A DNA stretch of 64,000 nucleotides from NCBI GenBank assembly GCA_963791225.1, contig CAWBRV010000003.1, forward strand, positions 558,001-622,000. Reading direction: 5' to 3'. The DNA is from PALSA-612 sp963791225 (GTDB lineage: Bacteria; Actinomycetota; Thermoleophilia; Gaiellales; Gaiellaceae). The position numbers and the translations under genes are program-made. The notes under the pieces were generated by a model. The model had not been told where the DNA came from and made no database searches. It worked only from the letters and a program-made list of their open reading frames with translations. This document shows, one piece after another, positions 6,613 to 16,056 of the stretch; the first letter of the stretch is position 1; each line of letters opens with the position of its first letter.

Positions 6613-9600
6613 TCAGAGTTGCCAGCGCGGCGGCAGTTCGCCCGGAGGTGCGTACGAGCAGAACTGGCCGGTGTGGATCGAGGCGGTGAGGTGGCTCTCG
6701 AGTGCCGGGGAGTGGCGCCCGATCGCCTTGATCGCCGACCTGATCGCCTTCGTGACGCTGACGCGGGCCCGCTCGGCGGGTGAAGCGCTGGCGCGGTCGC
6801 GCCCTCCGAGACCGAACGCCTGCGCCAGCTGCTCTGTCAGCGCGTCGATCTCCTCCTCCGCCCGCGCGGCCCGCTCGACGTCGCCCCAGCCGCGCGCCTC
6901 CTCGAGTTCCTCGCCGAGCTCGTGGAGGCGTCGGCGATACGCATCCTTCGCCTGGGCGTCGACGGCAGGCCCGGGCGACCCGCCGGCCTGCGCGCGCTCG
7001 GACACCCCTTCCACCGCCTGTGCGAGTTCGACCGCGTGCGTCTCGCGGCCCGGCGAGCCGAGCAGGAACGCGATGTAGCGCAGGCCCTTGACGTCCCGCA
7101 GCCTGAACGTGTCCCCGTCGTAGCCGATCGTCCAGAGCTCGCCCTCGCGCTGGAACCGGGCCGCGGCCTCCGTGGCGGACGCAGGCGCCGACAGGCGGAG
7201 CGCCTTGATTCGTTCGAGCAGCCCCGAGAGCTCGAGCTCCTCGGCCAATGCCGCGGCCTCTTCGAGCCGACCTGCCGCGAGCCGCCCGTCGTCGGCTGCC
7301 CCACGGGCGAGGAGCATGCGCGCGTGCTCGTAGTGCACGCGGGCGAGGACACCACGGGCGCCGAGCGCCACGCACCGGTCTCGCGCCGAGGCGAAGTGAC
7401 GATCGGCGTCCTCCCATTGCCCGAGCGTCGCAGCGAGCGTCGCAAGTCGCAGCGCCACCGGGCCGAAGGGCTGCAGGGTGTAGCTGATCGCGTTGCGGTC
7501 GCCATGCGGAAGGAGCAGCTCGTAGAGGAGCCGGCTTCGCCGTTCGTCGCGAATCAGAGCGCAGCACTCGGCCAGCGTGCACATGTGCAGGAGCCACAGC
7601 CCGTCTCGCGGTACGTCGGAGAAGTCCCCGCGTCCGTAACGCTCGACCTCTGCCCGCGCCGCTTGCGGGTCTCCGAGCTCTGCGGCGGCCAGCGCGTCGC
7701 GCCACCGTGGTATCCACGGATACGCCTCACCATGTGCCCGGACCGACGGCCAGAGCTCGCCGAGCCTCCCCTGCGCCCACCGAATCGCAAAGAGCTGCGC
7801 GTACTCGAAGACGTACGTCGGGTACTCGCTCTGCCGAAGCCGGCCGAGCTCGAGCGCCTTCGCAGCCATCGCCTCCGCGTCCGCGTAGCGTGCGTCGAGG
7901 ATCGCGCGGACGACACGCAGACAGAGCGTGTGCCAGAGGTAGAAGGGCTGGCGGATCAGGTCTGCGATCACGGCCATCGCCTCGATCTCCCGATCGAGGG
8001 CGGCGCAGTCGCCGAGCTCGAGGAAGCAGTGGAAGCGGGCGTTGTGCGCCAGGAACTCCATCTCCCGGTCGGCAATCTGCTCCGCTGCGGCGAGCATCTC
8101 CTCCGTGTGCTCGAGCCGCTCGAGCACCAGCTCCGGCACCGTCAGCGTCCAGTGGCGGGCGTGGAAGGCGGTCACGAGCGCCCTCGGATCGTCGATCCTC
8201 CGCGCGACCTCGAGTGCCTCGTCGCTCACCTTCGCACGTCTCTCGATCGGCTCATTCGCCGAGTACAGCTCGACCGCGAGCCGTGAGAGCAGGACGACCC
8301 GAAGAGGCGTGTCGTCGTCGGGGAGGGCAGCGAGCGCCTCTGTGAGCAAGCCTGCGCCCGTTCCTCCGACTTCGAAGCGCGCATAGAGGAGGAAGCCGCC
8401 GAGGGCCGTCACGTAACCGAGCGCCGCGCGGGCGAGCGGCTCGCCGTCCCCGAGGCGCCGGGCGACAGCCGTCGCGGCCTCGAAGGTCGATCGCGCCTCA
8501 CCGACGTCGCCTGCCCGCCACTGGGCATCGCCGAGTCGCAGGAGCAGGTCACAGCGTCGCCTGTCGGCGCCCTCTGCATCCGTCCCGAGCAGCTGGAGCC
8601 CGCGACCGTAGTGGCGCGCAGCCTCCTCGTAGGCGAGCATGATCGCCGCCCGGTCGCCCGCCCGCTCCAGGTACTCGATCGTCCGTTGCATGTCGCCGAG
8701 GGGCGCCGCCAAGGCGAGATGGTGGGCGATCTCCGACAGGCGGCGATCGGGGTCGCCGCGGCCGACCTCCTCGAGCACGTCTCCCATCTGCAGATGCAGC
8801 TCAGCACGCCGCCGCGCCGACAGGTCCCCGTAGAGGGTTTCCCGTACAAGCTCGTGCGCGAAGGCATGGCGCTGCCCGTCGAAGTCCTCGACAAGTACGC
8901 CCGCATCGACCGACTCCCCGACTACGTCCACGAGGTGGCTCGCCTTCAGCCGACTCACGCGCTCGAGCACGCTGAGGTCGAGCACCCGTCCGCCGACGGC
9001 AGCGAACTGCAGCAGCGACGACGCCTCGGGCGAGAGGCGGTCTATGCGCCGCCGGATCACCGCCCGGACCTCCTCGGGGATGCGCCACGGCGCGTCTCCC
9101 TCTGCAACGCCGACCGCGCCTGCCAGTTCGTCGGCGTCGGCGGCGCGTATCAGCTCACCGAGGAAGAAGGGATTGCCACCGGTGATCGAGTGAAGCCGTG
9201 TCGCGAGCACCGCCGTCGCCGTACCGGCCACCACACGCGCGACGTACGCCTCGACTTCTTGCTGGCTGAGCCCGCGAAGCTGGACCCGCGTGCCGACGCG
9301 GGCCACGCCGGCGAAGAGCGAAGCGAGCTCACGAATCCGTGGCTCCCCGTCACGGTACGAGCACAACACCCCGATCGGAGCGCTCGTGATCGCCTCGCCG
9401 AGGAAGCGGAGCAGGAGCAACGACGCCTCGTCGGCTGCGTGCATGTCCTCGAGGACGATCAGCACCGTACTCTCGTCTGCGCGACGGAGCAGGAAGCGCG
9501 TCACCGCGTCGAACAGTTCGAAGCGGACGCTCTCCGGATCCGCCTGCTCTCCGACCGACCCTGCTGCCGCGGCCGCGATCTCGGCAAAATCCCCTCCGGC

Positions 9601-9906
9601 AGCGCGCACCACCTGGATCCACGGCCAGTAGGCCGGCGCGCCGCCTTCCTCCCAGCAGCGGCCGGAAGCCACCGTCCAGCCTCTTCCGGCCGCCCGGTCC
9701 GCCACCTCCTGGAGTAACCGCGTCTTGCCGATCCCGGCATCGCCGGTGATGATCGCCACGCCGCCGCGCCCGGCCGCGGCCTCGTCGAGCATCTCCTGCA
9801 ACTCCTCCAGCTCACGTCCGCGCCCGACGAACGGTCGCGAGGAGCGACGTTCCCTCGACGGTTCCGAGGTAGCGACATCTCGCCGGGGCGCGCGGCGCGC
9901 GGTCAT
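6613..9906 (-). CDS. Large STAND-type ATPase/TPR transcriptional-regulator-like protein (about 1097 aa)
   Basis: Signal-transduction ATPase of the MalT/AfsR-like class. After a short basic leader comes an AAA/STAND module: FVGRGREL at about residue 25, Walker A TGDAGIGKTRL at about 54, Walker B VLIVLEDMHAAD at about 150. A helical region rich in TPR-like repeats spans about 350-930. The C-terminus (about 940-1097) has a conserved domain beginning at GELWTIGYDGDTFRLRDVKG and ending with a helical stretch containing TKAIRSAIKAIGRHSPALESHL. There is no LuxR HTH; the C-terminal domain may be the effector. The start is uncertain: ATG 9906 with closely placed AGAGGAG, or GTG 9990. Confidence 0.85.
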   Translation of the reverse strand: MTARRAPRRDVATSEPSRERRSSRPFVGRGRELEELQEMLDEAAAGRGGVAIITGDAGIGKTRLLQEVADRAAGRGWTVASGRCWEEGGAPAYWPWIQVVRAAGGDFAEIAAAAAGSVGEQADPESVRFELFDAVTRFLLRRADESTVLIVLEDMHAADEASLLLLRFLGEAITSAPIGVLCSYRDGEPRIRELASLFAGVARVGTRVQLRGLSQQEVEAYVARVVAGTATAVLATRLHSITGGNPFFLGELIRAADADELAGAVGVAEGDAPWRIPEEVRAVIRRRIDRLSPEASSLLQFAAVGGRVLDLSVLERVSRLKASHLVDVVGESVDAGVLVEDFDGQRHAFAHELVRETLYGDLSARRRAELHLQMGDVLEEVGRGDPDRRLSEIAHHLALAAPLGDMQRTIEYLERAGDRAAIMLAYEEAARHYGRGLQLLGTDAEGADRRRCDLLLRLGDAQWRAGDVGEARSTFEAATAVARRLGDGEPLARAALGYVTALGGFLLYARFEVGGTGAGLLTEALAALPDDDTPLRVVLLSRLAVELYSANEPIERRAKVSDEALEVARRIDDPRALVTAFHARHWTLTVPELVLERLEHTEEMLAAAEQIADREMEFLAHNARFHCFLELGDCAALDREIEAMAVIADLIRQPFYLWHTLCLRVVRAILDARYADAEAMAAKALELGRLRQSEYPTYVFEYAQLFAIRWAQGRLGELWPSVRAHGEAYPWIPRWRDALAAAELGDPQAARAEVERYGRGDFSDVPRDGLWLLHMCTLAECCALIRDERRSRLLYELLLPHGDRNAISYTLQPFGPVALRLATLAATLGQWEDADRHFASARDRCVALGARGVLARVHYEHARMLLARGAADDGRLAAGRLEEAAALAEELELSGLLERIKALRLSAPASATEAAARFQREGELWTIGYDGDTFRLRDVKGLRYIAFLLGSPGRETHAVELAQAVEGVSERAQAGGSPGPAVDAQAKDAYRRRLHELGEELEEARGWGDVERAARAEEEIDALTEQLAQAFGLGGRDRASASPAERARVSVTKAIRSAIKAIGRHSPALESHLTASIHTGQFCSYAPPGELPPRWQL

Positions 9907-10173
9907 ACTCCTCTGGAGTCTTCCTTCACGGGCTCGGGCTGTCCAGCGTCGGATCCCTCGGGAACTCGATGACGAGACATGCGAGGGCACTCAGCATCCT
10001 GGCCTACGGTCACGCTACGCGACGCACCGAGCACCCGCTCGACAGCGACCGCGAGCGCAACAGCCATCGCGCCCGGTTTGGGCTTCCGGCCGCGTCTTGC
10101 CATGCATAGCCGGCCTTGAGCGGAGACTCCGCGCGCGGGGCCGGCCTCTGACTGCGATGCAAGAGGAGGCGCG

Positions 10174-10821
10174 ATGAATTCGAGACTCATACGACCAGGA
10201 CTGGTAGTGCTCGCCACAACGGGAATCCTGACCGTGGCGGCAGGGATCGCGTACGCCGCCATCCCAGACACGAGCAGCGTCATCCACAGCTGCTTCAAGA
10301 CGAACAAAGGCGACCTCCGTGTGATCGACCCGTCCGCCGGCGGATCGTGCCTCTCGAGCGAGACCCCCCTCAACTGGAATCAGACCGGCCCAAAAGGAAC
10401 AACCGGAATGACCGGGGCTCAAGGACCCGTGGGCTCGCAAGGCCCCCAAGGCCAACAAGGTCCGCAAGGCCCGTCAGGCTCTAGTCACGGCTACTCCACC
10501 TACACCAACACCACCTTTGTGAACGGTGGAGCGGTCTTCCCGACAACCGTCGCGTCTCTCACGGTCTCAGCAGGCAACTATGTCGTCTGGGCGCACGGAA
10601 TGGGCGCAGCCAACCACGACCTCACATGCAGCATCGACACATCCAACGGCACCGCCGCCTCGCAAGCAGTCGACATCGACTCCGAATACTCGATGATGGC
10701 AACAGCAGCCTCCGTAGCCGACAACAGCACCATCAGCGTCGACTGCACCACCGGGACGACACCAGGAGTGCAGAGCTTCGACCACTACCTCGTAGCGATG
10801 AAGGTCGACGCTGTCAACTAA
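10174..10821 (+). CDS. Exported protein with a collagen-like Gly-X-Y segment (215 aa)
   Basis: Residues 1-30 are a signal peptide (hydrophobic core VVLATTGILTVAAGIAYAA). Residues 31-70 form a small N-terminal domain with two Cys residues (HSCFK, GGSCLSS). Residues 71-103 are a Gly-X-Y tract (TGPKGTTG through GPQGPSGS) that would form a short collagen-like triple helix. The rest is a beta-rich C-terminal domain, again with two Cys, likely the trimeric globular head. It is probably secreted or surface-exposed. AAGAGGAGG lies just before the ATG at 10174. The precise role is unknown. Confidence 0.85.
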   Translation: MNSRLIRPGLVVLATTGILTVAAGIAYAAIPDTSSVIHSCFKTNKGDLRVIDPSAGGSCLSSETPLNWNQTGPKGTTGMTGAQGPVGSQGPQGQQGPQGPSGSSHGYSTYTNTTFVNGGAVFPTTVASLTVSAGNYVVWAHGMGAANHDLTCSIDTSNGTAASQAVDIDSEYSMMATAASVADNSTISVDCTTGTTPGVQSFDHYLVAMKVDAVN

Positions 10822-10848
10822 CCAAACCAGATCATCCAGCCAACAGCG

Positions 10849-10880
10849 GCGGGCGGTGACGCTTTTGCGTAGCCGCCCGC
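10849..10880 (+). terminator. Strong rho-independent-type hairpin
   Basis: Begins 28 nt after the collagen-like gene's stop. An outer 8-bp GC stem (10849-10856 with 10873-10880) encloses an inner ACGC/GCGT stem capped by TTTT. The arrangement is near-perfect; no downstream U-run. Confidence 0.75.
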
Positions 10881-11177
10881 TCCCGCGTTGATGGGCATGA
10901 GTCGAGCACGATCACTGATCCCCCTACATCCACCTCTTCGACCAGCAGCGGACCGACGACGCCCTGCGGCAGGCCTGGCCCCAAGCAATCGATCGCTCTT
11001 CGGGTCTCACACCATCGAAAGACCACCCGCCTCCTACACGGGAGGTCGTTGACTGCAGTTCCGGCTCAGCCACCGGCGGCCGCTCTGGTCATGGCAGGCC
11101 GGGGGTGGGGCCGGGCGACGTCTTCCGCGGACCGGAGTGTTCTGGTTGTGTAGGTCCCGGGCGATCCGCGTGCGTTG
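10881..11177. other. Intergenic region between collagen-like gene and nitronate monooxygenase
   Basis: About 300 bp between the hairpin and the convergent stop codon at 11178. The only open frames are short and shadow-like. Nothing recognised. Confidence 0.55.
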
Positions 11178-12257
11178 TTAGCGGTCTTGCTTGAGCAGGG
11201 TGAGCGCCTCGCTCCAGATGCGCGCTGTGAGTTGGTTGGCTGACTCGGTTCTGCCGAGCCTGGATGATTGTCCTGCCCACGCTTGCATCCGCTCGGCGTC
11301 ACCGGTCCTGAGCGCGTCGGCGCGCATCGCCGCTGTGAGGCCGCGCTGGATTGGGTAGGGAGCGGGAGGTGGCGCCGTGTCAGCTGTCGCGGCGCAGACG
11401 TAGTCGGTGGCGACGCTTCGGCCAGCGCGCCCGCTGAACGCGCGCGTGATGATCGTGTCTTCAGGCGCTACCCGGGCGAGTGCGTCGGCCCAGGCGGGGT
11501 GGATGCCAGCCTCGGGGCAGCGCAGGAATGCCGATCCGATCTGGACGGCACTGGCGCCGAGCATGAGTGCTGCGACCACTCCGCGCGCGTCGGCGATCCC
11601 GCCGGTGGCAACAACTGGCAGCTTGACTGCGTCGGCCACGGCGGGAATCAGCGCGAACGATCCAATAAGGCGACGTTCAGCCTGTGAGGCGTCGAAGCAG
11701 CCCCGGTGTCCTCCTGCCTCCATGCCTTGCGCCACGATTAGGTCGGCGCCAGCCGCCTCTGCTTCCTCCGCCTCGGCGACGGTCGAAACGGTGGCAAACC
11801 ACGCGATACCAGCGTCTTTCAGCTTGTCGACGAACGTGGCTGGGTAGAGCCCCATCACCGATGAAGCGATCGGCGGATCGGCGTTCAGGAGCGCCTCGCA
11901 CTGGGCATCGAAGTCGGGCGATGTCGCGTCAGCGGCGTCTTCCGGCGGAGTAGGCCCCCAACCGCTCAGGAATGTCTTGAGGTGGGCTTCGTGTTCTGCG
12001 TCGCGCAAGGCCGGCGGGTCGGGGATCCACAGGTTGAGCTGATACTGGCCATGCCCGTTCGTCCTCACCTGATCTGCCCAGGCAGTGATCTCGTCCGGCT
12101 GCATCATCAACGCCCCGCAGGCACCAAGACCGCCAGCGTTCATCACTGCGATCGAGAGAGCCGGTGCCGGAACTCCAGCCATGGGCGCGAGCAGGATCGG
12201 AACCTCAAGCCCGAACCGTCGGCAGAAACGCTCGACTCGCTCACGAACCGAAGACAT
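11178..12257 (-). CDS. Nitronate monooxygenase / NMO-family FMN oxidoreductase (359 aa)
   Basis: TIM-barrel FMN enzyme of the nitronate monooxygenase (2-nitropropane dioxygenase-like) family, which oxidises alkyl nitronates such as propionate-3-nitronate; some members act on other substrates. Visible motifs: PILLAPMAGV near residue 20, GGLGACGALMM near 42-52, the QGMEAGGHRG phosphate/substrate loop near 175, ATGGIADARGV near 217, and GSAFLRCPEAG near 242. Length is typical. The ATG at 12257 follows a GGGGTGG site. Single gene, convergent with the collagen-like gene. Confidence 0.88.
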   Translation of the reverse strand: MSSVRERVERFCRRFGLEVPILLAPMAGVPAPALSIAVMNAGGLGACGALMMQPDEITAWADQVRTNGHGQYQLNLWIPDPPALRDAEHEAHLKTFLSGWGPTPPEDAADATSPDFDAQCEALLNADPPIASSVMGLYPATFVDKLKDAGIAWFATVSTVAEAEEAEAAGADLIVAQGMEAGGHRGCFDASQAERRLIGSFALIPAVADAVKLPVVATGGIADARGVVAALMLGASAVQIGSAFLRCPEAGIHPAWADALARVAPEDTIITRAFSGRAGRSVATDYVCAATADTAPPPAPYPIQRGLTAAMRADALRTGDAERMQAWAGQSSRLGRTESANQLTARIWSEALTLLKQDR

Positions 12258-12397
12258 CAACCACCCCGCCCTATCCGCGCAGGCGCCGCCATTTCTCGGC
12301 TAGTGGGGGTCGAGCGGTGCGCGAGTGAGCTGTTCTAGGCGCAAGAACGGGCAGCAATGACTTTAGAGGCCGGTCGGTCGAAGGGCTGCGTCTCTCC

Positions 12398-12511
12398 CTA
12401 TTTCCGGGCGGCCCTGCTCCCCGCCGCGGCCAGGATCACGATGACGACCAGGAGCAGAAACCACCAGGCGATGCTCAGCGTCTCGTTGTGCCACTCAAGG
12501 ATGTCCCACAT
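12398..12511 (-). CDS. Single-pass membrane micropeptide (37 aa)
   Basis: ATG at 12511 to TAG at 12398. The translation has a polar N-terminus (MWDILEWHNETLS), one strongly hydrophobic helix of about 20 residues (IAWWFLLLVVIVILAAA) and a basic end (SRAARK), a coherent single-span topology. The ribosome binding site is weak. It lies between the DUF4389 gene and the NMO gene on the same strand. No family recognised. Confidence 0.45.
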   Translation of the reverse strand: MWDILEWHNETLSIAWWFLLLVVIVILAAAGSRAARK

Positions 12512-12696
12512 AACTTGGCGAAGCGTACGACGGGCATCGGCCGGACTCCGAGATTGCCGAATGAAGTCCCGCACCCGTGGCCATCCCTGTCCTAGGTCCG
12601 GTCCCGCCGCGCGTCAACCTCGGGCCTCACGCCTCCCACACGGGCGGTCGTCGGCCGCGTCTTCGGCGCAGTCGCGCCGACGCTGGCGTCCGTCGC

Positions 12697-14130
12697 TCAT
12701 CGGCTCAGCCGGAAGGGTGGGTACTCGTCGCGCATTAACGCTGCGTAGGCGATGACCCGGAAGACCCAGCGGTTCATTCCGAGCACGAGCTCGAAGATGT
12801 CGCGTGGGTAGCGGCGGGTGAAGAGAAGCACGACAGCTGCGAACAGGACGAGCAGGCCGATCAGGCCGCCGCCGAACCAGCGGAAGTGCCCGGGGCCGTC
12901 CCACCAGTAGCCCCCGAAGAGCCAGCCCCCGGCGAAGACGCCGACGATCAGGTATTGGGGGAGCGCGAGCAGCCACCATTTGACGAGCACGAGTCCGCGC
13001 GAGAGTCGCTCCGGGTACGCGACTTCGAGCGTGGCCGGATAGTCGGGGACAGGGTCGAGCGTGAAGGGCGGGTAGCGGTCGGTAGCGAGGGCGCTGTAGC
13101 TGTAGAAGAGAACGCGCCAGGTCCAGCGCAGCACGCCGACGTTGAACTCGAAGATCCCCCGCGGGTAGCGGCCGGTGAAGAGGATGGCGAAGAACGCGAT
13201 CACGCTGAGGACGGTGAAGGCGACCCAGAGGATCGCGAGCACGACGTAGTGGGGAATCGCCAGCAGCCACTTGAGCAGCCAGAGCCAGCGGCTCAAGGGC
13301 TCGTCCAGCCGGCCCTCGATCGCGACCGGATACGCGGGGGTGACGCCGGTGCTGCCGCCGGCCGCCGCGGCACCAATCGGGCTGTCGCCAGCCGGTGCTT
13401 CAGCCGTGATTGGAGCTCGCCTTCGCGCACCCAGGTAGATCAGACCTCCCCCGCCGAGCAGGAACAGGACGCCGCCGCCGATCAGGCCCGCGGCGATCCA
13501 GCCGAGGAAGGAGAGCTTCGCGCCGAAGCTGGCCTCCACCGCCACAGGACGGGAAGCGTCCGCGTTCATGGCGACGACCGACCATGTCCCCTTGCGCACG
13601 CCCCAGGTCAGCGTCTGGGTTCCTTTCCCGACAACCGACGCGACCCAGAAGCGCTGCTTCGCGGGCGCTGTCACCGGTGCACTGCCACCGTGGTGGCGGT
13701 AGTCGACCGAGAAGGGATCCACCTCAACGTCGGTGACCTCGTCGTGCGCCGTGCCGTCGAGGTAGGAGGCCACGTCCCGGCTGGTTGCGATGCCGATGAA
13801 GATGGCCTCGGCTGGGGCGGCGCTCGTCGCGGTGATCCGCACCTTCGCGTAGCGGCCGGAGCCGAAGACCCAGCTGGGCGCGCCGGTGCCGACGTCGAGG
13901 TTCTTCGAGGCGATCGCATAGGAGGAGCTCGCGAAGCGGTGCGCGTGCGTCGTGAAGTAGCCGTGCCGGTCGGTCTTCGCGCTCATCGCCCACACGATTC
14001 CGCCGCCGCCGGCGAGGAGTGCCAGCGCGACGAGCACGGCGAGCGCTCCGAAGACAATCATCACCACGCGCGCGACGCGCCGGCCCTGGGCGGGCTTGGG
14101 CTCAGCTGCGACGGGCGATGTTGTGGACAC
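12697..14130 (-). CDS. DUF4389 multi-pass membrane protein (477 aa)
   Basis: A membrane protein with one N-terminal helix (about residues 20-45), an extracytoplasmic beta-rich domain (about 50-205), a second helix (about 207-230) and then two copies of the DUF4389 module (about 275-365 and 375-470). Each module has a helical pair and the signature GRYPRGIFEFNVGVLRW or RRYPRDIFELVLGMNRW. The repeats suggest internal duplication. Biochemical role unknown. Starts with ATG 14130; monocistronic. Confidence 0.85.
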   Translation of the reverse strand: MSTTSPVAAEPKPAQGRRVARVVMIVFGALAVLVALALLAGGGGIVWAMSAKTDRHGYFTTHAHRFASSSYAIASKNLDVGTGAPSWVFGSGRYAKVRITATSAAPAEAIFIGIATSRDVASYLDGTAHDEVTDVEVDPFSVDYRHHGGSAPVTAPAKQRFWVASVVGKGTQTLTWGVRKGTWSVVAMNADASRPVAVEASFGAKLSFLGWIAAGLIGGGVLFLLGGGGLIYLGARRRAPITAEAPAGDSPIGAAAAGGSTGVTPAYPVAIEGRLDEPLSRWLWLLKWLLAIPHYVVLAILWVAFTVLSVIAFFAILFTGRYPRGIFEFNVGVLRWTWRVLFYSYSALATDRYPPFTLDPVPDYPATLEVAYPERLSRGLVLVKWWLLALPQYLIVGVFAGGWLFGGYWWDGPGHFRWFGGGLIGLLVLFAAVVLLFTRRYPRDIFELVLGMNRWVFRVIAYAALMRDEYPPFRLSR

Positions 14131-14416
14131 GTTCAGCCGTAGTGCCGCGAACGCGGGAATCTTACGGCCACGGCATCGGACGCGAGACCTTCGTGGCGCA
14201 GCGCGTTCGATCTGCAGCCGCGCCTCGGCACAAGACGTAAGTTCGTCACCGGGGGTGTTGCTCTTGTGGCAAAGGTGCTTTAGGGTGGCGGCGACGTTGA
14301 TGGAGCGGTGCTCGCCTCGCCTCCGGAGGGGAGCGGAACTCGTAGCCGCGTTGTTCGAGGAGCGTGGTTGCGAGGTCTCGAGAAGAGGCGTCGGAGCTTC
14401 GCGACTTGGTCGGCAG

Positions 14417-14851
14417 GTGGCGGATCGGGTGGCTTGGCGCGTTCATCGAGCGCTCTACAGGCTCAGTGGCTGCCGCTTTCTCTGGACGACGTCGAACAAG
14501 CGCGGCTGGGGCGCGCTGCGCCTTACGACCGTTGGGCGGAAGTCCGGGCAAGAACGCAGCGTCATCATCGGCTACGTCGAGGACGGCCCGAATCTCGTCT
14601 TGCTTGCGATGAACGGTTGGGACGAGGGCCATCCCTCGTGGTGGCTCAACCTCGAGGCGCACCCGGATGCTGTCGTTCGCCTGGAGGGCCAGAATGCGCG
14701 CCCGGTGCGCGCGCTCCCGGTCGCGGGGGAGGAGCGTGATCGACTGTGGCAGCGCTGGGTCGCGGTCGAACCGAAGCTCGACGGATATGCCGGTCGCCGA
14801 TCGACCGAGACGCCCGTGATCGTCCTCGAACCGCGCGACGGAACCGCTTGA
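14417..14851 (+). CDS. Deazaflavin (F420)-dependent nitroreductase-family protein (144 aa)
   Basis: Split-beta-barrel protein of the DDN family, which uses F420 for hydride transfer. Core motifs are visible: LTTVGRKSGQERSVIIGY near residues 37-54, then MNGWDEGHPSWWLNLEAHPDAVVRLEG, and the C-terminal TETPVIVLEPRDG. The GTG at 14417 gives the usual family length. The frame is open upstream to ATG 14300, but that extension is Arg-rich and unlike the family. No good ribosome binding site marks either start. It is directly followed by a start-less ankyrin relic. Confidence 0.75.
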   Translation: MADRVAWRVHRALYRLSGCRFLWTTSNKRGWGALRLTTVGRKSGQERSVIIGYVEDGPNLVLLAMNGWDEGHPSWWLNLEAHPDAVVRLEGQNARPVRALPVAGEERDRLWQRWVAVEPKLDGYAGRRSTETPVIVLEPRDGTA

Positions 14852-15203
14852 CCGGCTCATCCAGATCGGCGCCGACCTCAACGCCGACCAATACCGTGGC
14901 ACCCCGCTCACCTGGGCGGCAGCAAACGGTCGCACGGCGGCGATCCGTCATCTCGTCGAGCTTGGCGCCGACGTGAACCGACTCGGGGCCTTCGGCGGCC
15001 CCGACCACGGCCAAGGCGTGACGGCCATCCATCTGGCGGGCCAGTCCGGCCAGGCCGCGACGGTCGAAACACTCCTCGAGCTTGGCGCCGACCCGACGAT
15101 CCAAGACGTCATCCACGCGGCACACCGGCAGGCTGGGCACGCTCCTGCGCCATCACTCGTTGGCGCAGAGACTCAGCTGAGGAGACCTCGAAGAAGTGGC
15201 TGA
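14850..15203 (+). pseudogene. Ankyrin-repeat protein relic lacking a 5' end
   Basis: In the frame beginning at 14850 the translation gives two to three ankyrin repeats: LIQIGADLNADQYRGTPLTW, IRHLVELGADVNRLGA and VETLLELGADPTIQD, the classic LLxxGADxN pattern. The frame is blocked upstream by a stop at 14817-14819. No ATG, GTG or TTG occurs before the GTG at 14973, which falls inside a repeat. The C-terminus degrades into Arg/Pro-rich sequence. I read this as the remnant of a longer gene whose start was deleted next to the DDN gene. Confidence 0.65.
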
Positions 15204-15293
15204 GCCTTGACCGCGGCCGATGAGTTCTTGGTGGTTTGTCAGTCTCTCCCGCGATGCGGCTCGAGCGGGCCGCCGGGACAAGAGGAGCCATAG

Positions 15294-15633
15294 ATGACGC
15301 GATATCTGATCTCGTTCGATGTCCACGCGATGGACCACATCCCTGACGCGGACATGCCCGCCGTGGCCAAGGCCGCGCACGAGATGGTCGACGAGGCCAT
15401 GAACGCCGGCGTGTGGGTTTTCGGCGGCGGGCTGGAAAACGAGAAAGCGACCATCGTGGCCAGCGACGGGACGGTTATGGCACGGCCCGTATCTGGAGGC
15501 AATCGGCGGGTTTTGTGTTGTCGACGTGCCTTCGCGCGAGGAGGCGCTGGAGTGGGCTGCCAAGACCGCCGCCGCCCGCCGCTGTGCGCAAGAAGTCCGG
15601 GAGTTCATGCCCGACCCGGCCGTGGGGAACTGA
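15294..15633 (+). CDS. YCII-related (DGPF/YciI-like) protein, frameshifted
   Basis: Ferredoxin-like alpha/beta-barrel protein of the YCII family; function mostly unknown. The N-terminal half (MTRYLISFDVHAMDHIP through ENEKATIVASDGTVM) is in the frame of ATG 15294. The conserved C-terminal half, GPYLEAIGGFCVVDVPSREE through VREFMPDPAVGN, is in the +1 frame and ends at TGA 15631. One extra nucleotide within about 15471-15487 explains the break, so the gene is either inactivated or carries a sequencing error. Without repair the original frame runs to 15656 with nonsense sequence. Confidence 0.8.
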
Positions 15634-15652
15634 TCGGGCATGTCTCGGCGAC

Positions 15653-15934
15653 CTAGAGCGCCATGAGCACTTCCCCAGCCGTGACGTATGGTGCTGCGAC
15701 GTTCAGGTCAGGCAGGTTCTCGGCCAGCCACGCGGCGGCAGCGCGGCTTGACTCCTCCGCGCCCTCCTTATCCTCGAAGACGCTGATCGTGGACGTTCCC
15801 TCGGCGAGCTTGAGCAGGTAGTAGGCCTTGAACCCGTCGATACCGCCGATGACTTGCCGGATGTCTCCCTCGTGCTCAACGAGCGCGTCTGCGAGTTCGG
15901 AGTTGCCAGCGTATGCGCGGATCACTGCGTACAT
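15653..15934 (-). CDS. Small dimeric alpha/beta-barrel-like protein (93 aa)
   Basis: Predicted antibiotic-biosynthesis-monooxygenase/stress-barrel-type fold: MYAVIRAY strand, a helix around LADALVEHEGDIRQVI, GIDGFKAYYLLKLAEGTSTISVFEDKEGAEES, then a C-terminal helix and strand. Such proteins are cytoplasmic; many are uncharacterised. The ATG at 15934 is chosen because GAGGTGA sits 6 nt upstream; an in-frame GTG at 15943 overlaps that site. Convergent with the YCII gene, with 19 nt between stops. Confidence 0.75.
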   Translation of the reverse strand: MYAVIRAYAGNSELADALVEHEGDIRQVIGGIDGFKAYYLLKLAEGTSTISVFEDKEGAEESSRAAAAWLAENLPDLNVAAPYVTAGEVLMAL

Positions 15935-16016
15935 GGTCGTCACCTCATTTCGTCTCGTGGATCAGGAGAGCATCGGAGTGTCGCATGATCGAACAGTCAG
16001 GCGCGAGCACGCCGAC

Positions 16017-16039
16017 CTGGGCCAGTGTTCGGGAATGAC
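16017..16039 (+). repeat. Left arm of a 23-bp inverted repeat
   Basis: Contains GGGCCAGTGTTCGGGAATGA. The exact reverse complement occurs at 17000-17022, so the two arms bracket the deazaflavin-oxidoreductase and 2TM genes at a distance of about 1 kb. Confidence 0.85.
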
Positions 16040-16056
16040 CCCCTGAGCCGAGGCGG

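Noticed and set aside
6005..7717. 570-residue minus-strand frame over the oxidase/ATPase junction
   Set aside because: Extremely Arg/Gly/Pro-rich; a frame shadow of two convincing genes on the same strand.
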